From Puccinellia tenuiflora (taxonomy: Eukaryota > Streptophyta > Magnoliopsida > Poales > Poaceae), in the NCBI GenBank assembly GCA_012064385.1, contig QRDG01000135.1, positions 606,660 to 670,659 of the forward strand: 64,000 nt of DNA, in the 5' to 3' direction. The position numbers and the translations under genes were made by a program. Under the pieces are notes generated by a model. It was given only the letters and a program-made list of their open reading frames with translations, did not search any database and was not told where the DNA came from. Shown in pieces: positions 36,504 to 47,280 of the stretch (position 1 is its first letter; the number at the start of each line of letters is the position of its first letter).

Positions 36504-38052
36504 TGATACCCACAAGTATAGGGGATCGTTGAAATCTTCAATGTGTAAGTATAGTATCGATCCCACGAGGAGTAGAAGGTATAAGTATTTATCCTCTCAA
36601 ATAAGAGTGTCACTTCTCTTATTATCTATGCACTAGACAAACTAAAATGATTAAATGGTGCAAGTGTTTTTGGGTTTTTGGTGTAGAGTTTGCAATAAAG
36701 TAAAAGGCTGAAAATAAAATATGACAAGTGAAAGCTCTCAAAGAGAGAAAGCCCAATCCTCTATGCAGCAAGAGGACAAGCTCAAGTGTGTGTTTCTTAT
36801 AAGTGGAAAACGTTCCCAAGGGCTACCTAGACTTCATGGCATAAATATTTCTAGAACAACAAGGTAAACATTTTGTCAAGTTTTAATCTTCTTTGGACGG
36901 AGCCATAATTAGGTAAATCGAAATAAATAAACTAAACCCCCTTATGATGTTTCTTATGGCCAAGTAAATGACTGCACAAGAGTTATTAAGACATAGAGTC
37001 CCACCATAGCCTTAAACTCTAAGGTCCCCGATACTAATACCCTCATAATGCAACTTCATGATTCGGTCTCAGGTTTACATGTCCTCCCAAGTCTCCCTCA
37101 CTCCATTACACTACGGTGCTCTCCTATGAGCCCATATAGGTGAAGTGATGTGCAGTCGACGTTCGCACAACACCATCATAGAATTACATCAAAGATAAAA
37201 ACTAGACAAAATACCAACACATGTCATATAAAAATCATTGTCAATTCATCCTAAGCCCCCAGGGACATGAGAGAACTACTCACAACGCAAAGACATGATA
37301 TGATTCAATGGTATAAGTGATACAACACAATCTGAAAATATGATCTCACCCCCAAACAATGACAAGTAGCCAATCATACACAGGTAGAATAGCACTTAAA
37401 CAATAGCTAGGGTTCGAACAATCTCAAACTATGAGGGGGATGAAGTGGATCACAAAGATGGTGATGGAGATGGTGCTGGTCTTGATGGAGACTCCGGAGG
37501 GGGGACGGAGGAGCCCTCCGGAGGTGATTCCGGCGGCGTTTCCCCCCTCCGATCTTCTCCGGCGGCAGCCTTCTGTCTCCTGTTTCGTGGTTTTGTGTTT
37601 CTCCGCCGCCTCCTTGCGAAACTCATCGGGGGACTATTTTTATAGTCGGTTTTAGGTCAAGACGAAGCCACGGGGACGAAGATCAACGACATCGGAGCCT
37701 CGAGGGCCAAGTTGATGGGCCCCACACGGCCAACGAATCTGGCCGCGTGGGCCCACCTCTTTTGGCCTTCGGGCCTCCATTTTTTCGCTTCCTTCGCTCG
37801 TACGCTTTGTTCCTTCCAAAAATTGATGCTCGTAAATTTCCAGGTCATTTGGACGTCGTTTGGGTCCCTGAAACATCAAAATATAGAAAATAGGGTTTTC
37901 TGCCTGTGCAGGGTTAATTCCAGAAAAATAGGGAAACTATGAAATATTCCCAAAATCAATATAAAACAATGATATAACCCTTATATGATGCAAATATGAT
38001 TGAAATATAAGTAATACAATGCAAAGTTCATGTATGCATTTTACATGCATCA
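36504..38052 (-). mobile_element. 3' LTR of a TGATGCATG-type element (mosaic copy 4)
   Basis: On the minus strand it starts TGATGCATGTAAAATGCATA at 38052, is preceded by the polypurine tract AAGCTTGGGGATGT, and ends ...GTGGGTATCA at 36504; left flank GAGGT. The first 600 bp match the solo LTRs, including ACTATAAAAATAGTCCCCCG. The remaining 900 bp are unrelated to them. The element inserted next to the pol end of the TGTAATACC-type element. Confidence 0.72.
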
Positions 38053-38180
38053 ACATCCCCAAGCTTAACCAATACTCGTCCTCGAGTATGAAGGTGATAA
38101 AACTAACATGGACTTTGCATTTTAATACGATCAATGGATATCAAAGATGATTACTATTGGTACATAAAGTCAAATGATTC
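38053..38180 (-). mobile_element. Truncated internal remnant of the same element
   Basis: 128 bp of internal sequence, with CTCGAGGACGAGTATTGGTT on the minus strand, follow the LTR of 36504-38052. It is cut off by the LTR that starts at 38181. The rest of this element is not found in the window. Confidence 0.55.
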
Positions 38181-41100
38181 TGTAACATCCCAAGATTTTC
38201 AAATTTTTGAAAAATCAGAAAAATCAAAAACTTTTTGAAAATTATTATATTTGTTTTGAAAATCCAAAATCATGCATGCATTCATCTTTTCTTGGCTTGT
38301 TGCATTTGAAATTTCAAAAGTTGGAATTCTATTTCCACTTTAAACCCTATTTGAGAAAATGATAAAAAGGGGCCTATTATGCTCTCTTAAATATTTTGAC
38401 TTTTATGGATGTATTAATGGCCAAGTATAGTGCCAAAGTGTTCTGTTTAGAATAAGATTTATAAAAAGTATTTATTCAAATTATTTGGAAAAGATTTGAA
38501 TTCATTTTGACTTTGGAAAATATCACCAATTACCATTTAAAATGCCTTAAGGGTATTTGTGGTAATTTATTTTGTGTAAAAATAAATAAAAAAATGAGTG
38601 TATCATGGTTTATACTACATGATATTACTCATATTATTTTTCTGGATTTTATTTGAGTTCAAAGGAAAATTATAAAACCACATTTTATAAAATGACATAA
38701 AGGTGCCAAATAGGCCTTTATGCATTATTTGAATTTTTCAATATTAAAAAAATTATGGAAAAGGTTCCAAAGTATTTAAAATGATTATTTTGATTTTACC
38801 AAATTAATTCAAATTGGTTTGAATCCATTTGGATGCTTATTTCAAAAGATACAAAAGTTTTCAGAAAATAGAAAAGGAGAAAGGACAAAAAAAAAGAAGC
38901 AAAAGCAGCCCGAGCCAGCCCAGCCCAAGCCGAGCCAGCCCGGCATCGTCCTAGCGCCACGGCCCAGCAAGCAGCCCACCCGCGCCCTCTCCTCTCCCCT
39001 CCCACTGACACGCGGGACCCACCTGTCAGCTCCGTCCCCAACTGCCGCGGGAGCTCGCCCGACGCCCGTCGATCTCCTCCTCTTGAATCCGCACTCACGC
39101 GAGTGCTAACGGCAACACCACCATGCGCATCTTAAGCCCCTCCATCTCCTCTCCCTTCGGCCCATTCTTTTCCCACCCGAGAGCCCCCAGGCCGCTCCCT
39201 TTTGAGCTCGCCGTTCCGCCACGGTCCGCCGCCGTCGACCACGGTTTCCGGCCAACTCCGGCGTCCCCGTACCCTCTCGCTACCCCCTTTCTCTCTATCT
39301 CTTTGTAGCGCACCGGATTGACACCTTTTGGCGTCCTTTTGCTCCCCAGGACGACGAGTACATCCTCGACCTCGCCCGGCCGCCCGCGGAAGCAACTCCG
39401 GCGAGGAATTGAAGGAGCACCGGAGCACCCCGTCGCCGTCCGCTTCGCCATAGGCACTGCCTCGTCCTCCTCTACCCAACGGTAACGAAAGCCCTCTCCC
39501 TAACCCTCTGGATGCGTCGGAACGCGCGATGCCGGCCCGTCGCCGCCGCTCGGCTAGGGTTCCGGCGAGAACGCGCCGCCCGATCCCGGCCATTCGCTTT
39601 CGGCCGTTAGATCTTGATCCTGCGGTCATGTTTTATTCTATTTAAAACGAATCGGTATGCACAGTCAGCATGCCCAGTCAGCACACAGTCAGCACCCTCA
39701 GCCAATCAGAGGCCGCCAAGTCAGATCCAGTCAGCAGCCACGTGGACAAGGATTTTCTGTGTATTTTCCTTATTAGTATTTTTCTGTCTGTTTTGCAGAA
39801 AAGCCCCTGCATCTTAGTTTTATCATAACTTTTTAGTGGTTCGGCCAAATTCAAATATTTTTATATATTTGAAATACTTAGAACCAGTAGAATCTTTCTG
39901 GCGTTTTAGTTTTCTGTTTTGACATGTTTTAAATTTATTCAAATTTCAAATGTGTTGTTTGAGTAAATTTGGCATAACTTTAGTTTAAAAATAGCTTTTT
40001 GAGTGAATCCAATTGGGTTAGTTTAGTTTTGAAGTCCTCTATCCAGTAANTTTCTGTGTATTTCCTTATTAGTATTTTTTTCTGTCTGTGTTGCAGAAAA
40101 GCCCCTGCATCTTAGTTTTATCATAACTTTTTAGTGGTTCGGCCAAATTCAAATATTTTTATATATTTGAAATCCTTAGAACCAGTAGAATCTTTCTGGC
40201 GTTTTATTTTTCTGTTTTGACATGTTTAAATTTATTTCAATTTCAATGTGATATTTGAGTAAATTTGGCATAACTTTAGTTTAAAAATAGCTTTTTGAGT
40301 GAATCCAATTGGGTTAGTTTAGTTTTGAAGTCCTCTGTCCAGTAAGACCACTCCCATATTTTCTGTATTTATTTTGTTTAACAGTAGTTTTAAATTAGTG
40401 TTTATGCCCTTTTTGGGATTTGTTTTGTATTGTTGTTAAAGTAAAAATTGTTTTAAATGCATTTTAACTTCATGCATATTGTTACAAACCAGAAAACTTA
40501 GTGTGTTATTTTTCTTGTGATTTTAAATGCATTTCATACATTGCATATTTTATTGTATTGTTATTTTGTTTGTATGTTTATTTGGGTGTTTGCAATTTGT
40601 TAGATTATTCGGAGAGTCGCGAAGACTTTGGTGGTTGCTGCTCCTGTCACTCTTGTTGCCAAGGCAAGTGGCACACTTGCATATTTTTGTCCTATTATTT
40701 CGATATATGCATGTTGTAGTTTTACTTGGAAAATTGCACGATAGGTTTATTAGTATTGCTATGCTAAAACTGTTTAGAATAGTGCTCCTATACTAGCTAG
40801 TTGGTCTAGAATCCTATTATAACTTGGTAGAATTATGGAAATGCTATGCTAAACATTGTTTTGTGAAAAAGTAATATTCTACTAAGTTAAATAAACTCCT
40901 GGGTGGATGTGGTATGTGGATGGAGGTTTATAGTTGAGTGGCTACTCGGGGCCATGTCTATGGTTTTACCCGAGTATGTGCACTTGTGGATGGCCACCCA
41001 GGGACAAAGAGACCGATGTTACTCCAAGTTTAGTTGGCTTACCGTGCAGCCATAAGTCATATGGGCTCTGGCTTGACTAAGTATGTAGTGTGGAACCGGC

Positions 41101-41933
41101 CCGGCCTGACAGGTGGTGGTAGAGGTTTGTAGGTGGAGCGCGTCAGGACGGCAGTGGTCGGGAAAACACTTCGGAAAGGTCTCGGCTTCATCTCCTCCTT
41201 TCCTTTTCACTTCAAGAAGGGTCAAGGTCAGAATGGGTTGATGAGGTCTTATGGTGAACGTGCACAACCTCTGCAGAGTATCAAACTAAGTACTTAGCCG
41301 TGTCCCCGGTTACGGACAATTCTGAGCAAGCTGGACAAGGACGTCAACGGAGGATCTCATCATTCTAATTTCCTAAGTTAAAATATGAAGGGTGAACCAG
41401 GGTAGTTGAGACAATGGTTGTCATACCATACTTGTCTCGTTTAGATGAAAAAGTGTTTTATAAAGAGTTAGGAAAAAGTTGGCTTTCTGCAAAATAGCCT
41501 TCAAACTCCACCAAGACAAATATGCATATAGGTTACTAGAGTTGTTCCAATATGAGTCCACAAAGTGTCACTTGCCAGTTCCATTTTATATGGTTCTGAC
41601 CCACCTTGTTGAATATCTTTTTATCAAGTTGTTCTGACGAAGAGTGAGGTTTCGTTAAGGGTTTCGAGTCTGCAACCAACATGTTTCGCCTGTGGCTACA
41701 TGAAGATTGGGACTCCATGCAATAATACTTAGTCTTCCGCTGTTATTTCTGTTTTATGCTAGCTTCGAGCTATGCAAAGTTGTAATGGTTTATTTTGACT
41801 CTGGATTCAATCGTGTAATAAATTGATACAATGTTGTGATATTTCATCGTAAACTGTGTGTGCAAATGAATCGATCCAGGGGTTTGCACTATACACAGGG
41901 ATCTTGCCTATTTTTAAGTGCAGGTCCGCTACA
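38181..41933 (+). mobile_element. 5' LTR of a TGTAACATCCC-type element, 3.75 kb
   Basis: The LTR starts TGTAACATCCCAAGATTTTC and ends AGGTCCGCTACA, directly followed by a methionine-tRNA primer-binding site. The order is an AT-rich first 700 bp, a GC-rich block (38900-39620), then a conserved 3' half. It shares most of its sequence with the solo LTR at 47938-51409. It is about 280 bp longer because of an internal duplication around the N at 40050. Left flank GATTC. No 3' LTR belonging to this copy is seen. Confidence 0.82.
39754..40345. repeat. 295-bp tandem duplication separated by a single N
   Basis: 39754-40049 and 40051-40345 are near-identical direct copies (starting TTTCTGTGTATTT, ending TCCAGTAA) that abut at the only ambiguous base, 40050. 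The homologous LTR at 47938 has one copy. Differences between the copies are mostly homopolymer-length changes. Confidence 0.9.
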
Positions 41934-41935
41934 GA

Positions 41936-41947
41936 TGGTATCAGAGC
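41936..41947 (+). other. Primer-binding site (initiator Met tRNA)
   Basis: TGGTATCAGAGC, two bases after the LTR end, is complementary to the 3' end of plant initiator methionine tRNA. It fixes the LTR boundary and the + orientation of the element. Confidence 0.92.
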
Positions 41948-42113
41948 ACTGTGTTGCCTGTAGGTCGAAACCCTAGGTTTGGATAGAATTAGGTTGGCCT
42001 TAGGAGCAAAAACCTATTTTATACAACTATAAAAATTTTTACACCTTGTTCTTACAGTTTGCTTTTTGACTCGTAACACTTGTTCTAATCTTGTTTTTCA
42101 TAAATCTTTGTAG

Positions 42114-42872
42114 ATGGTCATTTTCACCCGCGTGAGCACTCCGAGTGACAATGAGGCCACTATGTTTGGGAGACAACTGACAGGAGTCTGCAGAGTGGTG
42201 GGCCTTGTTCCTCCTATCTTCAGGGGCAGGATGATACCTTCGGACATACCCAATGTCCATCGCTGGGAGATTGAGACACATGTCCTACCTCGTGCCATTG
42301 GGACACCTACCGAGCCCATTCTCTACACTAAGGTCTACACTACCTGGGAGACAGGACTTCTGTTGGCTACGCGTGAGATCCTGTCACGCATTTGCGCGAA
42401 GTACTACGAGATGTTGCCCCTGAACTCCATCTACCGGGAATTTGGTAGACGTAATGCCAATGGACTACCATACTGGAGTGATGAGGATCGCAAGAAAATG
42501 AGAGCGATGGAGTTACACTTAGAGGATCTGGAGGTGGTAGCCCACAGGACCGAAACTGTACTCCGCGCCGAGATGAGGATCGTAGATCGAGCCAAGGAGT
42601 TGATCGGGAAGCAGAAGGAGGTGATTGCGATTGCAGAAGAGTTAGCAGCATGGAAGGACTTCGAGAAGAAGAAACTCATGGAGGCTAACCAGAAGCTGGA
42701 GGCAGAGAACCTGAAGCTGAAGAACAAGGTCGAGCGCCAGGAGTCCCTTATAGCTGCACTGCAGGAGCAGAGTGCCCGTCTTGTGCAGGAGACAGCCGAG
42801 GGGAGTTCAAGCCAGAAGCGCCGCAAGACCAGAGCCGCCACAGAGTTCCTTAGCAGGATCAAGGACGAGTAG
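42114..42872 (+). CDS. Coiled-coil ORF of the TGTAACATCCC-type element, 252 aa
   Basis: This is the only ORF in the internal region. The N-terminal half (MVIFTRVSTPSDNEATMFGR) is globular. From about residue 135 to 225 it is a Glu/Lys/Leu-rich coiled coil (EAENLKLKNKVERQESLIAA). It ends in a basic stretch, SSSQKRRKTRAATEF. The first ATG, 180 bases after the primer-binding site, is taken as the start. It has no protease, reverse transcriptase or zinc-knuckle motif. It may be a diverged gag-like or accessory protein of a non-autonomous LTR element. Downstream sequence is lost about 170 bp after the stop, where gene-derived DNA begins. The frame is intact. Confidence 0.6.
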   Translation: MVIFTRVSTPSDNEATMFGRQLTGVCRVVGLVPPIFRGRMIPSDIPNVHRWEIETHVLPRAIGTPTEPILYTKVYTTWETGLLLATREILSRICAKYYEMLPLNSIYREFGRRNANGLPYWSDEDRKKMRAMELHLEDLEVVAHRTETVLRAEMRIVDRAKELIGKQKEVIAIAEELAAWKDFEKKKLMEANQKLEAENLKLKNKVERQESLIAALQEQSARLVQETAEGSSSQKRRKTRAATEFLSRIKDE

Positions 42873-43140
42873 TCGCCCACCCGACCTTAATAATTCATTA
42901 GACGATCTTGAGTTTTCGTATTGACCTACCGACTTGTGGTATGGCAGTACCATCGCTTTTGTTTTGCAAAACCTTGGTGTGATTTGTTTCCAAACGATTA
43001 GATCGTCTTTTATCAAAAGTTTGTTTTAAGTATGATCATACTATATATAAAAATGCAGTCATTCACATATTACTATTGCTCTCATTCATACTTAACTTAC
43101 CAAAAACAAATACCAGAATACAGAAGGTTGCATGACTTAC

Positions 43141-43591
43141 CATCTTGCCTTTGCCATTAACAACATGAGCCATCTGAAGAGTGCAAATGTAGAATGGCGT
43201 TGTTGGTTCACGATCAGCAAAAATGATCTGAAGAAGTACAACCTGAAAATGTGTCATTTCAACTCGATTGGCAAACACACAGAATCGATCAAAGGTGCAT
43301 TGCCCAATTTCCCCTGGCCCTACATTTCAGTAAGACCATGTATATAAGAATGCAATGTATATATAAGTGCGATGTAAACAATTGGACACAAGTAGAATTA
43401 GTTAAATGAAAACACAGTTGCACACCTCGGATAGTCAAGTACATGTCCATTAACTCATCTTCCGAAAAAACATCAGTCTCGTAAGATTCACTCTCTGAAG
43501 AATCACTTGGTGGAGAATGAGGCTCACTCTCTGGAGGAAGAGGCTCACTGTCTGAAGCATCAAGAACCACCAATGGCACAGTTGGATCCAT
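43141..43591 (-). CDS. 5' exons of an unidentified acidic protein, truncated downstream
   Basis: Exon 1 (43591-43426) encodes a Ser/Glu/Pro-rich acidic N-terminus beginning MDPTVPLVVLDASDSE and ending DELMDMYLTIR. Exon 2 (43319-43141) follows the acceptor ATGTAG and encodes GPGEIGQCTFDRFCVFANRV and later PFYICTLQMAHVVNGKGKM before the donor GTAAGT. The phase agrees. A leader intron is likely: acceptor TTTTTGATAG at 43599, and a GC-rich leader exon with donor GTAAGATCC at 43886. After exon 2, about 100 bp of intron remain before LTR-element sequence, so the 3' exons are lost. I cannot name the family; exon 2 resembles a small alpha/beta fold of grass-expanded proteins of unknown function. Confidence 0.5.
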
Positions 43592-43672
43592 TTTTACGCT
43601 ATCAAAAAAAAAGATGCAAATTAAAAAATAACAGAAAACCATAAAAGAATGTCCCCTAACGGAAATATCATG

Positions 43673-43688
43673 AACCCTAACCCTAACC
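43673..43688. promoter_or_regulatory. Telomere-like repeat (telo-box) in the leader intron
   Basis: AACCCTAACCCTAACC, with further CCCTAACC units to 43711. Short interstitial telomere-like motifs are common near plant promoters and 5' introns. Here it lies in the presumed leader intron of the acidic gene. Confidence 0.5.
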
Positions 43689-43887
43689 ATATCATGAACC
43701 CTAACCCCTAACCGAATCGAACTGCACATCAAGAATGGCGAAAAGAATAGAAATGGAGTTCGAACCCTAACGCGCGCCGGATATGAGGGCAACCACACCG
43801 CATCGACAGCATTATAGATGCGGAAGGAGAGATTCGCGATTAGAGATGGGGAGGCGAGATGAGGGGTGTAAATGACTGGATCTTACC

Positions 43888-44570
43888 TCCGACTGTAGAT
43901 ACTAGGAGCCGCGACGGCGGGAACCTCTGCGACGGCGGACGGTGACGACTCTGCGACGGCGGGGGAAGAGTGGGAAGTGGGGAGTGGGGACTATGGAGGG
44001 TGGAAGGTGTGGTAAATGAGGAAGGTCAAAAGAGAGCAGGGAGCTCAAAGGTATGTAAAAAAAAGTACAAAAAGGTGATTAACATAAGATCACAAATAAA
44101 GAAATAAACAAATGGATGAATAAAACCTATTGCCCTCATGATCTCACAACACAAAAAATATCGTGAAGAATGGTGTACCCTACAAAGATAATGTTAACAC
44201 ACTCGAATACAAACCATTTTCCCATGACATAATTTCAAGGCTGCATAGTAAAACATACCAGAATTCAAGTACTGACCAAAACTACATGAATAAGTTAAAA
44301 TTGTAAAAGAAAATACGTTTCTTACACAGGAAATGCGCAAATACTGAAAAAAGAATATTAAGTACAAGTGCAAACATATAGAAGTACAACATCGAACAAA
44401 ATATAAGTTCAGGAATAGTCAAACTGATTATTATTACAACTTCGCTAAATTGAATTAAGAAACGAAGTACAGATAATTAAAAATTGAAGTTCACAAATAA
44501 CAAAACAAACTGACGACACGCTAAAATTTATTGCCCCGATGAAACTTCATCAGAAAATCATATCGCTTCT
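43888..44570. other. Spacer between the acidic gene and exonuclease-like copy A
   Basis: 43890-44030 is a GC-rich promoter or leader of the acidic gene. 44030-44570 is AT-rich, without coding sequence, but contains several GTAC-containing phrases (AAGTACAAGTGC, GAAGTACAACATC, CGAAGTACAG). Confidence 0.4.
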
Positions 44571-45421
44571 TCAATAAGTCCCCCAAGCCCACTGTACTGT
44601 CGTGTCAGGAGTAACAGGCTTCTTGTACAAACGATAGAAGAAGCCCCTCTCATAGAAATCCAACATCCTGTATAGCTCATAGGACAAGAATGCACTCTTA
44701 GCAGCATAATCTAAATGTTTCTGGGAAAGGGGGGGCAACACCCCATTTACGATGATCATCAACCGTCATTTCATCACCATCCTTGTATGAAGAATCAATC
44801 AATACAGCAGCAACATCAGTAATTTTTTGCTTGCGCCTGGATGTATTATCAGGGTTCATCCAATAAGCATGGATGTCATTATAGTTCATGATGAACAAAG
44901 GAGGTTCAGAATAATATAGCATCTTCTTATCTTTAGGTATGTCGAAACCAGCAAACCTGCAGTGACAGATTAAAAAAATAATAATCAAGAACTATAATTT
45001 GTAGAAACTTTAGAAAAATATGAAACGGTACAAGTAAGCCAGTGCCGAAAGTACAAATGGTAAAAAGAAGCAGTACAGACGGGAGAAAAATAAAGTACCT
45101 GTATCGCTTGTTGCGCAGGAATTCATTAAATTTGGCCGAAAACCCATCTGGAACACAACTGAGATGATAGACCAAGCACTCCTGTCCAACACAAAGTTGT
45201 ATGACAGCTGCCTTCTGGATGTAACCTTTGCTACGGGAATATACTCTAGTAGTATATTCAACGTCAGCCCCAACGATCTTGTGGACGGCTGCAGCCAAAG
45301 AACCTTCAACCTTGCCGATCCAAGCATCAACAGAAGCGGCATCATTGGTGTACACAGCGTTGATGGACGTGCTGCCATGCACACGGACTGTGAATTCAGT
45401 GGTGAAAGTAGCAGCTGCCAT
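44571..45421 (-). pseudogene. 3'-5' exonuclease-like gene, copy A (DnaQ/WRN-type), frameshifted
   Basis: Exon 1 (45421-45099, 107 codons plus 2 nt) starts MAAATFTTEFTVRVHG and contains the first exonuclease motif, VGADVEY (D53, E55). The donor is GTACTT; exon 2 starts at 44956 after CACTGCAG with FAGFDIPKDKKML, which keeps the third acidic position. A run of seven C (44729-44735 on the + strand as G) shifts the frame. With that frame it ends in 13 foreign residues; in the other frame the family sequence continues LSQKHLDYAAKSAFLSYELY to 44571. The last motif reads YAAKS where copy B has YAAKD, so the catalytic Asp is lost. A TATA box lies at 45503. The family removes nucleotides from DNA or RNA 3' ends; this copy is probably inactive. 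Confidence 0.72.
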
Positions 45422-45502
45422 TGGGAGAGAAGATAGATGGGATCTGACGTGTAGGTATGAAAAGGATAAAAGAATACAAATGGCTGTAGATTGGGAACGC
45501 GG

Positions 45503-45510
45503 TTATATAA
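45503..45510 (-). promoter_or_regulatory. TATA box of exonuclease-like copy A
   Basis: TTATATAA lies 82 bases upstream of the start codon on the minus strand, which leaves room for a leader of about 50 bases. It has the same position and form as in copy B. Confidence 0.5.
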
Positions 45511-46416
45511 TGCTGCGATCTCAAAACGAAGCCAGCAAAAAAGGTGGATTAGATAAGCCTTTCCACCGAGTTTGCAAAAAAAAAATTGTTACTAACCGCC
45601 CCTGGTAAGTTAAGAGATAACAACCTTATCGCCCCACATAAAGAGGGACTTGATCCGAAAAAAAAGCACATAGACGAAAAAGATAAGTATCAACGTTTTT
45701 ATCCACCAAAACAAAGAGGTAAAATATATTTTAAAATGTTGCACAAAAAAATACGGAGCATGAACATTGATTTAAATTAAATTGCTCTAAAAAAGTTCAG
45801 GTACAAGATCAGAAGAACTATCATAGGAGAAAAACTATAGAAATTCATAATAGTATTTATAAAACAGAATGTAACATAATATAATAGCCAAAAAATAAGG
45901 CGGAACATTTATTCTATAAGCACAGTACAGATGTAATTAAAAAACAGTTCGAAAACATGACCGCTCTCAGTACAGTTTCCGAAAATGATAGTTCAACAAA
46001 TTATACATATACAGCATCCACCATTGATAAACAAGCAGAAATTAAAACAAAACATTTAGAAAATGAAAATGTTGAACAAAGTAATACTTGCGTACCAATA
46101 TTAGCAAAAATAAAAATTTATTATAACATGGATTTGGACACATTCCACAATAACACAATTTCGGTCTCTGCAACTCAACAGTACAGTTGATAGCAAAGCG
46201 AAGTTCATCCTCCACACCCCTAACAGTACGGGATTACAAAATAAAAAATAATAACTTCTGGTTCAGCACCCCAACAGTACAGAACCTTACAACAAAAAGT
46301 TCAGTGTCCGCACAGTAACAGTACAGATCACATTACTTTGAAAATTAAACATAAAACTGAAAATTAGTTCCCTGACAAGACAGGGAACAATTATTCAAAC
46401 GATCTAGCAAAACTCT
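45511..46416. other. AT-rich spacer between the two exonuclease-like genes
   Basis: Two short ORFs are not credible. The right half (45900-46330) repeats the phrase CAGTACAG/ACAGTAC about six times (AGCACAGTACAGATG, CAACAGTACAGTTG, CCAACAGTACAGAAC, TAACAGTACAGATC). The phrase recurs with a spacing of tens to about 100 bases. Confidence 0.5.
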
Positions 46417-47091
46417 TCACCAGGTCCTTGAACGCACCTTCCCAGACCTCCTGTGAGCATGGTACCAGCCCCTCTCGAAAAAGTCCAACCGCCTATAAAA
46501 CTCGTATGAAACATATGCATCCTTTGCAGCATAATGCATATGTTTCTCGGAAAGGGGAGCTATGGCCCACTCTTCATGATCTTTACTTGTCATCTTATCC
46601 TTCATCTCCTTGTACGAATCATGTATGAGGGCTGCAGCGAGATCCTTCATGCCTTGCCTTCTTTTAGTCGAGTCAGGGTTTGCCCAAATACGCTGGATAT
46701 CAATATGGTTACTTATTGGTATTTCCAAATGATGTTCAGATTTACTCATCATCTTTAGATCTTGGGTTATGACAACAGCAGCAAACTTATAGCGCCGGTT
46801 GCGGAGAAACTTCTTAAACTTCTCAGAGACAGGATCAGCAACACAACATATGTGATAGACCAGGCAATCCTGGCCAACACAAAGTTGGATCACGGCTGCC
46901 TTCTGTCTCCAGCCTGGAGGAGTAAACTCGAGGTCAGTTCCTACAACCTTCTCCTTCGAAGCAGCAAGTGATGGTTCAACCCTGTCGATCCACACATCAG
47001 CGGATGCAGAAAGGTTGGTGTAGACTGCCGTGATGGAGACACCTTCATGAGCAGGGACATCAAAGGGCACAGTGAATGGATTTATGGCCAT
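46417..47091 (-). CDS. 3'-5' exonuclease-like protein, copy B (DnaQ/WRN-type), intronless
   Basis: 224 residues, starting MAINPFTVPFDVPAHEG. This ATG was chosen over one 53 codons upstream because it aligns with the start of copy A and lies downstream of a TATA box; the upstream stretch lacks family similarity. The exonuclease motifs are all present: GTDLEF (D53, E55), VVITQDLKMM (D111) and YAAKD (Y187, D191), the DEDDy set of the RNase D/WRN exonuclease group. LCVGQDCLVYH between motifs I and II is typical of the plant WRN-exonuclease-like proteins. No helicase domain and no signal peptide are seen. Where copy A has an intron, the frame here is continuous (RNRRYKFAAVV). Likely a small nuclear or cytoplasmic exonuclease; substrate unknown. 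Confidence 0.75.
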   Translation of the reverse strand: MAINPFTVPFDVPAHEGVSITAVYTNLSASADVWIDRVEPSLAASKEKVVGTDLEFTPPGWRQKAAVIQLCVGQDCLVYHICCVADPVSEKFKKFLRNRRYKFAAVVITQDLKMMSKSEHHLEIPISNHIDIQRIWANPDSTKRRQGMKDLAAALIHDSYKEMKDKMTSKDHEEWAIAPLSEKHMHYAAKDAYVSYEFYRRLDFFERGWYHAHRRSGKVRSRTW

Positions 47092-47157
47092 TGGAAGAAT
47101 CGTGGAGAGATCGGGAGAGGGGGGTGGAGAATAACACACAGCTGAAACAGGGGCGAA

Positions 47158-47166
47158 AATATATAG
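47158..47166 (-). promoter_or_regulatory. TATA box of exonuclease-like copy B
   Basis: CTATATATT lies about 70 bases upstream of the chosen start codon on the minus strand, followed by a C-rich leader. It supports the downstream ATG. Confidence 0.55.
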
Positions 47167-47280
47167 TCCTGCGGCCACAAACAGAAAGTAGCAAAAGGTG
47201 GAGAAGATAACTCTTATCCGTTCATTTTGAAAATAATCTGTTGATAACAATAGAATCGCTCATATGAGCATTATTTTTTC

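Noticed and set aside
40501..40796. Hydrophobic ORFs present in both TGTAACATCCC LTRs (also 49976-50272)
   Set aside because: Their conservation is explained by the LTRs being near-identical copies. The reading frames shift between the two LTRs.
41936..41947. Possible tRNA gene at TGGTATCAGAGC
   Set aside because: Only the 12-base complement to tRNA-Met is present, immediately after an LTR end. It is a primer-binding site.
43673..43711. Interstitial telomere or chromosome-end remnant
   Set aside because: Only a few CCCTAA units in a leader intron. Short telo-boxes are common in plant promoters and introns.
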